64,000 nt of DNA. Origin: Paracoccaceae bacterium. GTDB taxonomy: Bacteria; Pseudomonadota; Alphaproteobacteria; Rhodobacterales; Rhodobacteraceae. Shown here piece after piece: positions 25,222 through 33,378 of the stretch. The stretch lies in assembly GCA_028284605.1 (NCBI GenBank), contig JANQRL010000048.1:1-64000 (forward strand). Direction: 5' to 3'. Within the stretch, counting starts at the first letter, position 1. Each line of letters opens with the position of its first letter. A program made the translations under genes and the position numbers. Under the pieces are notes generated by a model. It was not told the DNA's origin, made no database searches, and worked only from the letters and a program-made list of their open reading frames with translations.

Positions 25222-25249
25222 CATTCAGAAGTCGCGGTCCAGCAGCAAC
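25222..25249 (-). repeat. Second degenerate CRISPR repeat fragment
   Basis: A 28-nt stretch with 25 identities to the array repeat, from CATTCAGAA to GCAAC on the plus strand, in array orientation. It abuts the degenerate repeat at 25182-25217 with no spacer-length gap, and lacks the -10-bearing end. It looks like a decayed repeat rather than an anti-repeat. Confidence 0.65.
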
Positions 25250-25466
25250 CAGTTGTCCTTCTTTGGCCCTTTGATCTTGGCACGAACTGTGGACCCGCGC
25301 TTGGTCCTGATGGTGCGGTCATTCATGTGGCCAAACATATAGGATTGCCGTCAACCTTGGTGTGGACCCAAGCAATAGTCCCCGAGCGCCAGAATGCCAC
25401 GGCTTGCCTCTGCGCTGAGGAGATACGACCATCAATCCCCAAATGTGATTAGAATTGAGAAATGGG

Positions 25467-28400
25467 ATGAATACGCGACTTGGCCTCGACATCGGAACGA
25501 ACTCGATCGGCTGGTTTCTCTACGAAACGGACGGCGACAAAGTCGTCGGCGTTCTCGATGGCGGCGTGCGCATCTTCTCCGATGGGCGCGATCCGAAATC
25601 GGGCGCCTCCCTCGCGGTCGACCGGCGCGCGGCCCGGGCCATGCGGCGGCGGCGGGACCGGTATCTGCGCCGCCGGACCGCGTTGATGCGCAAGCTGGCC
25701 GAGGCCGGCCTAATGCCGGCAGACCCGGTCGAGGCCAAGGCGCTGGAGGCGCTCGACCCATATGCGCTCCGGGCCCGCGGGCTCGATGAGCCGCTACCGC
25801 TGCACCATCTGGGCCGGGCGCTCTTTCACCTCAATCAGCGCCGTGGGTTCAAATCCAATCGAAAAACAGACCGGGGCGACAACGAGTCGGGCAAGATCAA
25901 GGATGCGACGAGGCGTCTCGATTTTGAGATGGCGAGGGCCATTAGGGACGAGAGCAAGCGAACCTACGGCGCATTTCTGCATATGCGCCGCGCCGCCGCG
26001 CCCGACCCGCGCCGGGCGCCCTCGGTGCGCACCCGGTTGACCGTGGCGCGCCGCGATGCCTCGGACAAGGAAGAAGCGGGCTACGATTTCTACCCCGACC
26101 GGCGGCATCTTGAGGAGGAGTTCGAGAAGCTCTGGGACACCCAGGTCGGCCATCACCCGGATGTGCTGACCGACGATCTGAAGGCGGTGCTGTTCGAGAT
26201 CGTCTTCTACCAGCGTCCCCTGAAAGCGCCCGAAGTCGGCCTCTGCCTGTTTGCAGGCATCCGGGATGTGCCCGCCGATGCACGCCGCCTGCCCAAGGCC
26301 CATCCGCTGACCCAGCGGCGGGTGCTCTACGAGACGGTCAACAACCTTCGGGTCACATCGGACGGGCGGGAGCGGCGGGCCCTGACCCGGGAGGAGCGCG
26401 ACAACGCCATCAAGGTCCTCGATAGCCCCGGCCACATCGAGACGTCGAAGAAGGGGAAGTCAAAAGTCACCCTGAAGACCCTGGGGCAGAGACTGAAGCT
26501 GCCGCCAGGCGCGCGCTTCACCCTCGAGACCGCCAACCGCGACGCCATCGCCTGCGATCCGGTCCGGGCCAGCCTGAGCCATCCCGACCGGTTCGGACCG
26601 CGCTGGTCGACGCTCAGCGAAGCGGACCAGTGGCGCGTGGTCCGTCGCATCACCAGAGTTCAGAGCGAAGATTGTGCAAGGATCGTCGTGGACTGGCTTC
26701 GGCAGAGGCACGGTCTTGCCGAGCAGAATGCCTGGAGCGTCCTCGATGCCCCGATGCCGGACGGATATGCGCGTCTTGGCCACATGGCGACACGGCGCCT
26801 ATTGGCAGAGCTGGAGCATGCGGTCGACGATGACGGCGCGCCTCTGACATATGACAAGGCCGCGAGCCTGTGCTTTGGTCATCACTCCGACCACCGTACC
26901 GGTGACGTGTTGGATGATCCCGCGCTCCGCCCCGACGACGCGAAGGATTGGGAATGGCCGCTGCCCTATTACGGGGCGCTTCTGGAACGCCATGTGATCC
27001 CCGGATCCCATGACCGCGCCAAACACGATCCCAGGAGCCAAGCCTCGGAGTTCTATGGCCGCATCACCAACCCGACCGTGCATATCGGGCTGAACCAGCT
27101 GCGCCGGCTTGTGAACAGGATCATCAACACATACGGCAAGCCTGATCAGATTGTCGTCGAACTGTCCCGCGAACTGAAGATGTCCGAGCAGCAGAAGACG
27201 GACGTCAACCAGCGGAACAAAGCCAATCGCAAGGCCGCCGAAATGCGCGGCAAGAAGCTGGTCGAAGAGCTACGACAACCCGATACCGGCGCCAACAGGA
27301 TGATCCTGCGGTTGTGGGAGGATCTCAATCAGGACGACTGCATGCGCCGTTTTTGCCCCTATACCGGCCAGCGGATCAGCGCCGGGATGCTCTTCGACGA
27401 CTCATGCGACATCGATCACATCCTTCCCTTTTCACGCACCCTCGACAACAGCTTCGCCAACCGAACGCTGTGTTTGCGAGAAGCCAACCGGGCAAAACAG
27501 AACTACACGCCTCATGAGGCGGCGAGAAAGGGTCTGTTGGACTGGGACAAGATCGAAGCCAACCTGAAAAACCTGCCCGACAACAAGAAATGGCGTTTCG
27601 CCCCCGACGCGATGGAGCAGTTCGAGGCCAAGGGCGATTTCCTCGACCGGGCACTGGTCGACACGCAATACCTGTCCCGCATTGCACGGACGTATCTGGA
27701 GGCGCTTTACGATGGCGCTGACGGGAAACGGCATGTCTTTGTTGTTCCGGGAAAGCTCACCGCCATGCTGCGTGCGCATTGGGGCCTCGACAGTCTTGGC
27801 TGGCCGGAGGGCACCGACAGAACCACGCGGCGCAAGAAGAACCGAAACAACCACCTGCACCACGCCATCGACGCGGCCGTCCTGGGGGCAACAACCCAAG
27901 CATTGGTGAAGGCTGTCGCAGACGCGGCGGGCGCGAGGGAAGCAGAAGGTGCCAGTAAGGTCATTGAAACGACGCCCGAACCCTGGGAGCATTTCCGCAG
28001 CGATATCCGCACCCAGCTCGACAAGATCATCGTCAGCCACCGCGCCGATCATGGCCGGGTCGGCGGCAAGACAAAGGGGGCCGATAGCACCATCGGAGCA
28101 CTGCATGAGGCCACAGCGTTCAAGGTCGTGGATGACGAGCGGGTGCGCACCCGCATTCCCGTCCCGTCGATCAAACCCGCGCATCTGACGAAAGGCCGAC
28201 GCTCGGGATGGCTTGTGGACCCGTATCTTCGGGATTGCCTTGCCAAGACGACCGCTGGGCTGGACGGCAAGGAATTCGAGCGGGCAGTTGCCGACTTCTT
28301 CGCGGGCAGTCGCCGCTATGGCGGAACGCGCCATGTGCGATTGGAACGGAAGCTCCAGTCAGCCTCCCGCGTGCATGTGCCTCAAGACGCGACTGTTCCG

Positions 28401-28802
28401 CTCAAAGCCTATCAGGGCGGAAGCAACCACAGATTCGAGATTTGGCGTCTGCCTGACGGCAAGATCGTGGCTCAGGTCGTGACGCTATGGGAAGTGCATA
28501 ATCTCAAAGGCTCGAAACGCCCTCATCCGGCCGCCAAGCGTCTGTTGCAAATCCACAAGGGCGACATGGTTGCGATTGAACAGGATGGGCAAACCGTGAT
28601 CTGCACGGTGCAAAAGAGCGATGTTGCCAATGGCGCATTTCTGGTTCCGCACCAGGAGGCCAATGCCGACCAGCGATCCAATGACAGATCGGATCCATTC
28701 AAGTGGTTTCAGATGGCGCCGAGCAGCCTCGTCAAGGCCGGCACGCGCCGCGTCCATGTCGATGAGATGGGCCGGCTTCGCGATCCCGGCCCGCCAGGAT
28801 AG
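25467..28802 (+). CDS. cas9: CRISPR-associated endonuclease Cas9, subtype II-C
   Basis: A 1111-aa RNA-guided DNA endonuclease. RuvC-I has D8 in LGLDIGTNSIGW, the Arg-rich bridge helix lies at about 52-80, RuvC-II has E565 in IVVELSREL, the HNH domain has CDIDHILPFSRTLDNSFAN with H651, and RuvC-III has H799 and D802 in HHAIDAAVLG. The C-terminal part (about 870-1111) is the WED/PAM-interacting region. All catalytic residues are present, so it should be active. Compact size and a cas9-cas1-cas2 layout without csn2 or cas4 define II-C. I use the ATG at 25467 (MNTRLGLDIG); TTG at 25455 is less likely. The tracrRNA is divergent from it. Confidence 0.97.
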   Translation: MNTRLGLDIGTNSIGWFLYETDGDKVVGVLDGGVRIFSDGRDPKSGASLAVDRRAARAMRRRRDRYLRRRTALMRKLAEAGLMPADPVEAKALEALDPYALRARGLDEPLPLHHLGRALFHLNQRRGFKSNRKTDRGDNESGKIKDATRRLDFEMARAIRDESKRTYGAFLHMRRAAAPDPRRAPSVRTRLTVARRDASDKEEAGYDFYPDRRHLEEEFEKLWDTQVGHHPDVLTDDLKAVLFEIVFYQRPLKAPEVGLCLFAGIRDVPADARRLPKAHPLTQRRVLYETVNNLRVTSDGRERRALTREERDNAIKVLDSPGHIETSKKGKSKVTLKTLGQRLKLPPGARFTLETANRDAIACDPVRASLSHPDRFGPRWSTLSEADQWRVVRRITRVQSEDCARIVVDWLRQRHGLAEQNAWSVLDAPMPDGYARLGHMATRRLLAELEHAVDDDGAPLTYDKAASLCFGHHSDHRTGDVLDDPALRPDDAKDWEWPLPYYGALLERHVIPGSHDRAKHDPRSQASEFYGRITNPTVHIGLNQLRRLVNRIINTYGKPDQIVVELSRELKMSEQQKTDVNQRNKANRKAAEMRGKKLVEELRQPDTGANRMILRLWEDLNQDDCMRRFCPYTGQRISAGMLFDDSCDIDHILPFSRTLDNSFANRTLCLREANRAKQNYTPHEAARKGLLDWDKIEANLKNLPDNKKWRFAPDAMEQFEAKGDFLDRALVDTQYLSRIARTYLEALYDGADGKRHVFVVPGKLTAMLRAHWGLDSLGWPEGTDRTTRRKKNRNNHLHHAIDAAVLGATTQALVKAVADAAGAREAEGASKVIETTPEPWEHFRSDIRTQLDKIIVSHRADHGRVGGKTKGADSTIGALHEATAFKVVDDERVRTRIPVPSIKPAHLTKGRRSGWLVDPYLRDCLAKTTAGLDGKEFERAVADFFAGSRRYGGTRHVRLERKLQSASRVHVPQDATVPLKAYQGGSNHRFEIWRLPDGKIVAQVVTLWEVHNLKGSKRPHPAAKRLLQIHKGDMVAIEQDGQTVICTVQKSDVANGAFLVPHQEANADQRSNDRSDPFKWFQMAPSSLVKAGTRRVHVDEMGRLRDPGPPG

Positions 28803-28839
28803 GGAACCGGGGGGCGCGCGAATCGGGAAGCTGTGGAAA

Positions 28840-28858
28840 ACTCCCCAATTTGGGGAGT
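28840..28858 (+). promoter_or_regulatory. Palindrome between cas9 and cas1 covering the cas1 Shine-Dalgarno
   Basis: ACTCCCCAA-T-TTGGGGAGT is a perfect 19-bp palindrome. Its right arm contains GGGGAG (28852-28857), which lies 8 nt before the preferred cas1 GTG at 28866. As RNA it would pair the ribosome site with CTCCCC and dampen cas1 translation; as DNA it could bind a regulator. Function is inference. Confidence 0.5.
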
Positions 28859-28865
28859 GTTGCGC

Positions 28866-29795
28866 GTGGACCAGATTATCGACATCGCCACGGACGGACG
28901 GCACCTGTCGCGGGAGCGGGGATTCGTGAAGGTCTCGGAGCAGGGCCAGGAAATCGGCCGCACCCCGCTCGACCAGATCGCCGGGGTCATCGTCCATGCC
29001 CACGGCACCACCTGGTCCACCTCGCTGCTGACCGAACTCGCCGACCGCGGCGCGCCTGTCGTGCTTTGCGGCTCCAACCACGCGCCGCGCTCCGTCCTGA
29101 TGCCGCTGGAGGGTCACCACGCCCAGGGCGGTCGTCTCCGGGCGCAATGGCAGGCGAAATCGCCCCTGATGAAGCAGGCGTGGAAGCAGGTCGTGGCCGC
29201 GAACGTCGCGATGCAGGCCGCCGCGCTGGACTCAGTCGGTCAGCCGCCGGCGCCGCTGCGGATGATGATCCGCAACATCACCTCGGGGGACGGAACCAAC
29301 GTCGAAGCCCGGGCCGCCCGGCATTACTGGCCGCGCATGATGGGCGATGCGTTTCGCCGCGACACGGACGGCCCCGGGGTCAATGCGCTGCTGAACTACG
29401 GCTACACTGTGCTGCGTGCCGCGACCGCCCGGGCGGTGGTTGCCGCCGGGCTCCATCCCTCCATCGGGCTCCATCCCTCCATCGGGCTGCACCACTCCAA
29501 TCGGGGCAATGCCTTCGCGCTCGCCGACGATCTGATGGAGCCCTTCCGCCCCCTCGTCGACTGCGCAGTCCGCCGGCTGGCCGCTGAGAACGGGACAGAG
29601 GTCGACAGTGCTGCCAAACAGGCCCTGGCGCGTCTGATCGCCGTTGATCTGCCTATAGATGATGCGATGAGCCCGGTCTCGGTGGCCGTTACCCGGCTGG
29701 CGACGTCGCTCGGCCAGAGCTTCGAGTCCGGCGAACTCTCCCTCGTCCTGCCGAAACCGCCCGATGCCCTCACACTTGCCGGACTCGGCGCTTGA
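28866..29795 (+). CDS. cas1: CRISPR-associated integrase Cas1, type II-C
   Basis: A 309-aa spacer-acquisition integrase. Metal-ligand residues are seen at E148 (NVEARAARHYWPRM), the GLHH histidine (209/210) and D221/E225 in ADDLMEPFRP. The GTG at 28866 is preferred because GGGGAG precedes it by 8 nt; GTGs at 28857 and 28833 are also in frame. Residues LHPSIG occur twice in a row (about 196-207) owing to an 18-bp tandem duplication, which puts an extra loop just before the catalytic His. Stop overlaps the cas2 TTG start. Confidence 0.95.
   Translation: MDQIIDIATDGRHLSRERGFVKVSEQGQEIGRTPLDQIAGVIVHAHGTTWSTSLLTELADRGAPVVLCGSNHAPRSVLMPLEGHHAQGGRLRAQWQAKSPLMKQAWKQVVAANVAMQAAALDSVGQPPAPLRMMIRNITSGDGTNVEARAARHYWPRMMGDAFRRDTDGPGVNALLNYGYTVLRAATARAVVAAGLHPSIGLHPSIGLHHSNRGNAFALADDLMEPFRPLVDCAVRRLAAENGTEVDSAAKQALARLIAVDLPIDDAMSPVSVAVTRLATSLGQSFESGELSLVLPKPPDALTLAGLGA
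29451..29486 (+). repeat. 18-bp tandem duplication inside cas1
   Basis: Two exact copies of CTCCATCCCTCCATCGGG lie head to tail at 29451-29468 and 29469-29486. They add six residues (LHPSIG) while keeping frame. Perfect identity suggests a recent slippage event. Confidence 0.95.
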
Positions 29796-30136
29796 CCGCC
29801 CGGCCCGCCGTTCTGTCTGGATACCGTCTCATGTGGATACTTGTGATGTTCGATCTGCCGACCGACACCAAGCCGCAGCGCAAGGCGGCCACGGATTTCC
29901 GGAACTTTCTGCTCGATGAAGGGTTCGAGCGCAGCCAGTTTTCCGTCTATGCCCGGTTCGTCAATGGAAAGGAGGCGTTTCAGACCAGGGTGAATCGGAT
30001 CGAGCGAAACCTGCCCGCGACGGGCGACATCCAGGTCCTCAACTTCACGGACCGCCAGTACCGTGATATCGTCCATTTCTCGGACCAAGGCCGGCGAACG
30101 GCGCGGAAGAATCCGGAACAGTTGGTGTTGTTTTGA
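29792..30136 (+). CDS. cas2: CRISPR-associated protein Cas2, type II-C
   Basis: A 114-aa Cas2 that bridges two Cas1 dimers during spacer integration. The ferredoxin-like fold starts with WILVMFDLPTDTKPQR, where the Asp is the conserved one, followed by FLLDEGFERSQFSVYARF. The listed start is a TTG overlapping the cas1 stop (TTGA), giving the usual LSGYRLMWILVMFDLP N-terminus; ATG 29831 would truncate it. It ends 73 bp before the first repeat. Confidence 0.93.
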   Translation: MTARPAVLSGYRLMWILVMFDLPTDTKPQRKAATDFRNFLLDEGFERSQFSVYARFVNGKEAFQTRVNRIERNLPATGDIQVLNFTDRQYRDIVHFSDQGRRTARKNPEQLVLF

Positions 30137-30169
30137 GACGATCTGGCCAGAAAATCCTGACTCGATACC

Positions 30170-30201
30170 GGAGATACTCCTGCAAAAACAAGAGCATCTC
30201 C
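30170..30201. other. Inverted repeat between cas2 and the array
   Basis: GGAGAT-a-CTC and GAG-c-ATCTCC flank a 13-nt A-rich loop. It lies at the boundary of the convergent cas operon and CRISPR transcripts. There is no clear U-tract, so it may end or stabilise one of them, but this is weak evidence. Confidence 0.3.
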
Positions 30202-30209
30202 GACCATCA

Positions 30210-30705
30210 AGCATAGCCATTCAGAATTCGAGGTCCAGCCGCAACGTCAAGCAGCTTTGCCCAGGCCCAGGGGTTAGCATAGCCATTCAGAATTCGAGGT
30301 CCAGCCGCAACACAAAAGCCGCGGAATACGACCCGGCCGCAGCATAGCCATTCAGAATTCGAGGTCCAGCCGCAACGTCACCGTCCGGGAGTAGTCGTTG
30401 TTCCCCAGCATAGCCATTCAGAATTCGAGGTCCAGCCGCAACGCGCGCCCGGCGGCACAGATCATGTCGATCAGCATAGCCATTCAGAATTCGAGGTCCA
30501 GCCGCAACCTCGCCGATCAGGATCACCGGGACACCCGAAGCATAGCCATTCAGAATTCGAGGTCCAGCCGCAACTCCGAACTCGCGAAGGCGATGGCGAC
30601 CTCAGCATAGCCATTCAGAATTCGAGGTCCAGCCGCAACATCTTCATCGCGCAGCATCAGGTGCCGATCAGCATAGCCATTCAGAATTCGAGGTCCAGCC
30701 GCAAC
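30210..30705 (-). CRISPR. CRISPR array, 8 repeats and 7 spacers, type II-C
   Basis: Eight identical 36-nt repeats start at 30210, 30276, 30341, 30407, 30473, 30539, 30604 and 30670. Spacers are 29 or 30 nt. The crRNA sense is the minus strand: there the repeat begins GTTGCGGCTGGACC, as type II repeats do, it pairs with the tracrRNA anti-repeat, and its 3' end GGCTATGCT resembles a -10. Transcription thus runs toward cas2. In II-C systems each repeat can start its own crRNA about 7 nt into the next spacer. No repeat is degenerate, which suggests a young or active array. Confidence 0.97.
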
Positions 30706-30979
30706 GGTCGAGGGCCTCGGCGCCCGGAGCGGAGCCGTTTGTGCGTTTGAGCGGCCGGCCCGGGCATCCGGACCAGATCCTCGGGACGATCGATGGCCCG
30801 CGGCACCGTCTCCGGCGGCCCGCGGATCACGAGGGAGAGGTGCCGGACCGCCGCGCCACGCGGACCCGCCTCGAGCCGAACCGCACCGCCGCGCTGTCCC
30901 GAGGGGCGCGGTCTCTGCGCGGCATGGGCGATAGCGCCATTGTCCTGACGCAGGCCGGCTCGAACCCGTCCGATGGCAC
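30706..30979. other. Gene-free spacer after the CRISPR array
   Basis: A GC-rich stretch of 274 bp beyond the last repeat. Its reading frames show low-complexity Arg/Ala composition and no family match that I can see. There is no AT-rich leader next to the terminal repeat, which fits an array that relies on promoters inside repeats. Confidence 0.6.
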
Positions 30980-32020
30980 CTACTGCACCAATGCATCGCT
31001 CCAGGCGCCCAGGAAGCTCTCGCGGTTGAGCGGGTCGAGATAGACGAGGAGCGCCGGACCCAGGCGGATCGGGCCGTAGGCCGTGGCACCGGGATCGTCC
31101 GCGGCGCTCACGGGCGGCAGGGCCCAGCTCGCCTCTGTCTGGCGCAGCCCTTCAAGGAGCAGGCGGTCGAGCAGCAGGGCGGCGCCGTCCGCTTCCGTCG
31201 CGGTTGCCGGGATCAGCGCGGTCCGCAACATGACTGTCTCGTAATCCTCCAGTTCGAGGATTTCGAGCCGATCATCGCGCGCGATGCGTTCGGCGGCATA
31301 GGAGCCGAGCACATTATAGGCGATGGCGAGGTCCCCGGTGGCCACATCGTCGATCATCTGCGCCGAGCAGCAGTAGAGCCGGGTGCCGAGGCGGCCCATC
31401 AGCTCGGACAGGCGCCAGTAGATGTCGGAGTTCCGCGCCTCCTGGGTCGCGAAGAGATAGCCCAGGCCGCTGACCCGGATGTCATAAGTCCCCACGGCCT
31501 CCGCGAAAATCTCCGGCCGCTCCCGCAGAAGCGCGATCAGCTCCTGCCGCGTGCGCGGGCGCGGCAGCCCGTCAAAGCGGGCGCGGGAGATCACCGCGAC
31601 GGCGGGTTCGGCGGTGAAGGCGAAGACCTGATCGCGCCAGCGCGCCCAGGCCGGCAGGGCATCGGTCGCCTGGGAGCGATAGGCCCGCGCGCCGCCGTCA
31701 TTGGCGATCTGGAACTGCAGGTCCATCGCCGAGGAAATCGCGAGGTCGAAGCTCGCACCCTCCTGGATCGCCGCGTGCAGATCGACGCTGGAGACGACCG
31801 TATAGTCGACACCGATCTCCGGCTGTTCCTCCTGGAACGTCTGCAGGAAGGGCTCGAACACCGCGAGATCGGCGGTGGAGATCACCCGTATCACGGTCTC
31901 TCCGGTGCCCGGATAAAGCCGGTGATCTTCGATCTCGAAGGCGCCTGAGGCGCTGGCGGCCAGACCGATGATCAGACCGGCAAGGGTGCTCAGGAGGCGG
32001 GAAGTACGAGGGTGACGCAT
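30980..32020 (-). CDS. Periplasmic ABC-type substrate-binding protein linked to TctDE
   Basis: A 346-aa secreted binding protein: signal peptide at about 1-27, then two-lobed receptor sequence (TVIRVISTADLAVFEPFLQT, YTVVSSVDLHAAIQEGASFD, YDIRVSGLGYLFATQEAR). It resembles Fe3+/spermidine-type receptors. No transporter follows. It overlaps the 3' end of the sensor kinase gene by 31 bp and is the third gene after the response regulator, so it may present a ligand to the kinase rather than feed a permease. That role is inference. Confidence 0.82.
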   Translation of the reverse strand: MRHPRTSRLLSTLAGLIIGLAASASGAFEIEDHRLYPGTGETVIRVISTADLAVFEPFLQTFQEEQPEIGVDYTVVSSVDLHAAIQEGASFDLAISSAMDLQFQIANDGGARAYRSQATDALPAWARWRDQVFAFTAEPAVAVISRARFDGLPRPRTRQELIALLRERPEIFAEAVGTYDIRVSGLGYLFATQEARNSDIYWRLSELMGRLGTRLYCCSAQMIDDVATGDLAIAYNVLGSYAAERIARDDRLEILELEDYETVMLRTALIPATATEADGAALLLDRLLLEGLRQTEASWALPPVSAADDPGATAYGPIRLGPALLVYLDPLNRESFLGAWSDALVQ

Positions 32021-33378
32021 GCGCCGGGTCCGTCCTTCGGGGCTGTGAGGTCAAGATGCCCGCCATGGGCCTCGAGCGCGTCCTCGGCGATGGTCAGGCC
32101 AAGGCCCGAGCCCACCACCTGCGCCACGTTGCGGCCGCGCCGGAAACGCTCCTTCAGTTCGGGCAGCGGCTCATCGGCGAAGCCGCGCCCCTGATCGCGG
32201 ACGGAAAGGCGCCAATGGCCGTTCTCCCCGTCAAGCGCGACGGTGATCGCGGTGTCCTCTGGCGAATACTTGATGGCGTTGTCGAGCACGTTCCGGAAGG
32301 CGCTTTCCAACAACACCGCGTCCCCGCTGATCCGGGCGGGTCCGTCGGCATCGAGATTGAGCGCGATATCCTTCATCTCGGCGGTGGGCTGGAGCGACGC
32401 GGTGACGCGCCCGGCAAGGTCCGCGAGATCGATGGGGTCGCGGGCCAGCGCGTCGGCGCGGAAGCTGACCGTGGCGTGGTCGAGAAGCTGCCCGGCCGAG
32501 CGCGAGCTTTCATCGACGGCGCGGATCACCCGGCGCAGCATCTGCTTCTCGCCGTCCTTTTCCACCGTATGGAGCGCCAGTTCCGCCTGCGCGCGCACGC
32601 TCGCGAGCGGCGTGCGGATACGATGGGCGGCCTCGGCGATGAATTCCTCGGAGCGGCGGATCGACTGGCCGAGCCGGTCCATCAGGCGGTTCAGCGCGGC
32701 GAGAAGGGGCGACAGCTCGTCGGGGACCTCGCGGCGCAGGGGCCGCAGATCGGACGGACCGCGCCGCGCCACGGCCCCGGCAAAGCTGTTGAGCGGCCGG
32801 AGCGAGCTTCGGGTAGCGACGGCGCCGAGACCGACCGCGAGCAGAAAGAACCCGAAGGACAGAAGCGCCGCGGTGCGCGACAGCCCCGCCGAAATCGCCC
32901 CGACGCCGCTGCGGGTCTGGGCGACCGAGACCATGACCGTGACCGGCCGCTGGCCCGCCAGAACCGTCCGCTGCACCGTCACCAGCCGCACCGCGTCCCC
33001 GCGATAGGTCAGAGTGGCGACGGCGACATCGCCGGGCGCGGCCGGAAGCGACGGCGGCAACAGGTCGGCATAGCCGGTCAGGGTCTCGTCAGCGGTCGCC
33101 ACGCGGTAGAACACCCGGTCCTCGCCGATGGCGTCGAGCATGGCGAAGGCGGAATAGGGCAGTTCCAGCCGGATCGCGTCCTGTTCGCTCCAGAGCGCCT
33201 CGGCGATGGTCGTGGCCGAGGCGATGAGCACATTGTCCTGGGTGCGCTCGGCGGCTTCGCGCGCGAAACTGGTGACCATCCACCACGAGAGCAGCGCCAG
33301 GAGCGCGGCGATCACCGCAAGAAGCACCGTCAGCCGCCGGCCAATCGAGCCGAGCCAGACCCGGGCGGCGGCGCTCAT
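31990..33378 (-). CDS. Sensor histidine kinase, TctE-like
   Basis: A 462-aa membrane kinase. Two membrane segments (about 12-32 and 165-190) flank a periplasmic sensor domain. HAMP-like sequence follows, then the H-box AAHRIRTPLASVRAQAELAL, the N-box NVLDNAIKYSP, and G boxes DQGRGF and GSGLGL. It should phosphorylate the overlapping response regulator gene's product (4-bp overlap at 33375). Position beside tctCBA set 2 matches the classic TctDE control of tricarboxylate uptake. Confidence 0.93.
   Translation of the reverse strand: MSAAARVWLGSIGRRLTVLLAVIAALLALLSWWMVTSFAREAAERTQDNVLIASATTIAEALWSEQDAIRLELPYSAFAMLDAIGEDRVFYRVATADETLTGYADLLPPSLPAAPGDVAVATLTYRGDAVRLVTVQRTVLAGQRPVTVMVSVAQTRSGVGAISAGLSRTAALLSFGFFLLAVGLGAVATRSSLRPLNSFAGAVARRGPSDLRPLRREVPDELSPLLAALNRLMDRLGQSIRRSEEFIAEAAHRIRTPLASVRAQAELALHTVEKDGEKQMLRRVIRAVDESSRSAGQLLDHATVSFRADALARDPIDLADLAGRVTASLQPTAEMKDIALNLDADGPARISGDAVLLESAFRNVLDNAIKYSPEDTAITVALDGENGHWRLSVRDQGRGFADEPLPELKERFRRGRNVAQVVGSGLGLTIAEDALEAHGGHLDLTAPKDGPGACVTLVLPAS

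Noticed and set aside
25222-25249. The second degenerate repeat as the anti-repeat of a plus-strand tracrRNA
   Set aside because: It would pair well with the crRNA, but the downstream plus-strand sequence has no terminator-like hairpin with a T-run. The inverted copy at 25146-25174 has the full tail, so it is the better anti-repeat.
25225-25338. A 37-aa minus-strand frame that ends in LLLDRDF through the degenerate repeat
   Set aside because: Its end is only the reading frame of the repeat sequence (array repeats read LRLDLEF then stop in that frame). No family match and no convincing ribosome site.
30575-30603. Spacer 6 as a self-targeting spacer: it shares about 17 nt with the carboxypeptidase gene near 2584
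   Set aside because: The shared part (TCGCGAAGGCGATGGCG) is a common high-GC codon run and the rest of the spacer does not match, including part of the seed end.
30287-31089. Short minus-strand frames running through the CRISPR repeats and out of the array
   Set aside because: They consist of translated repeats and GC-rich spacer; composition is Arg/Ala-rich with no recognisable domain.
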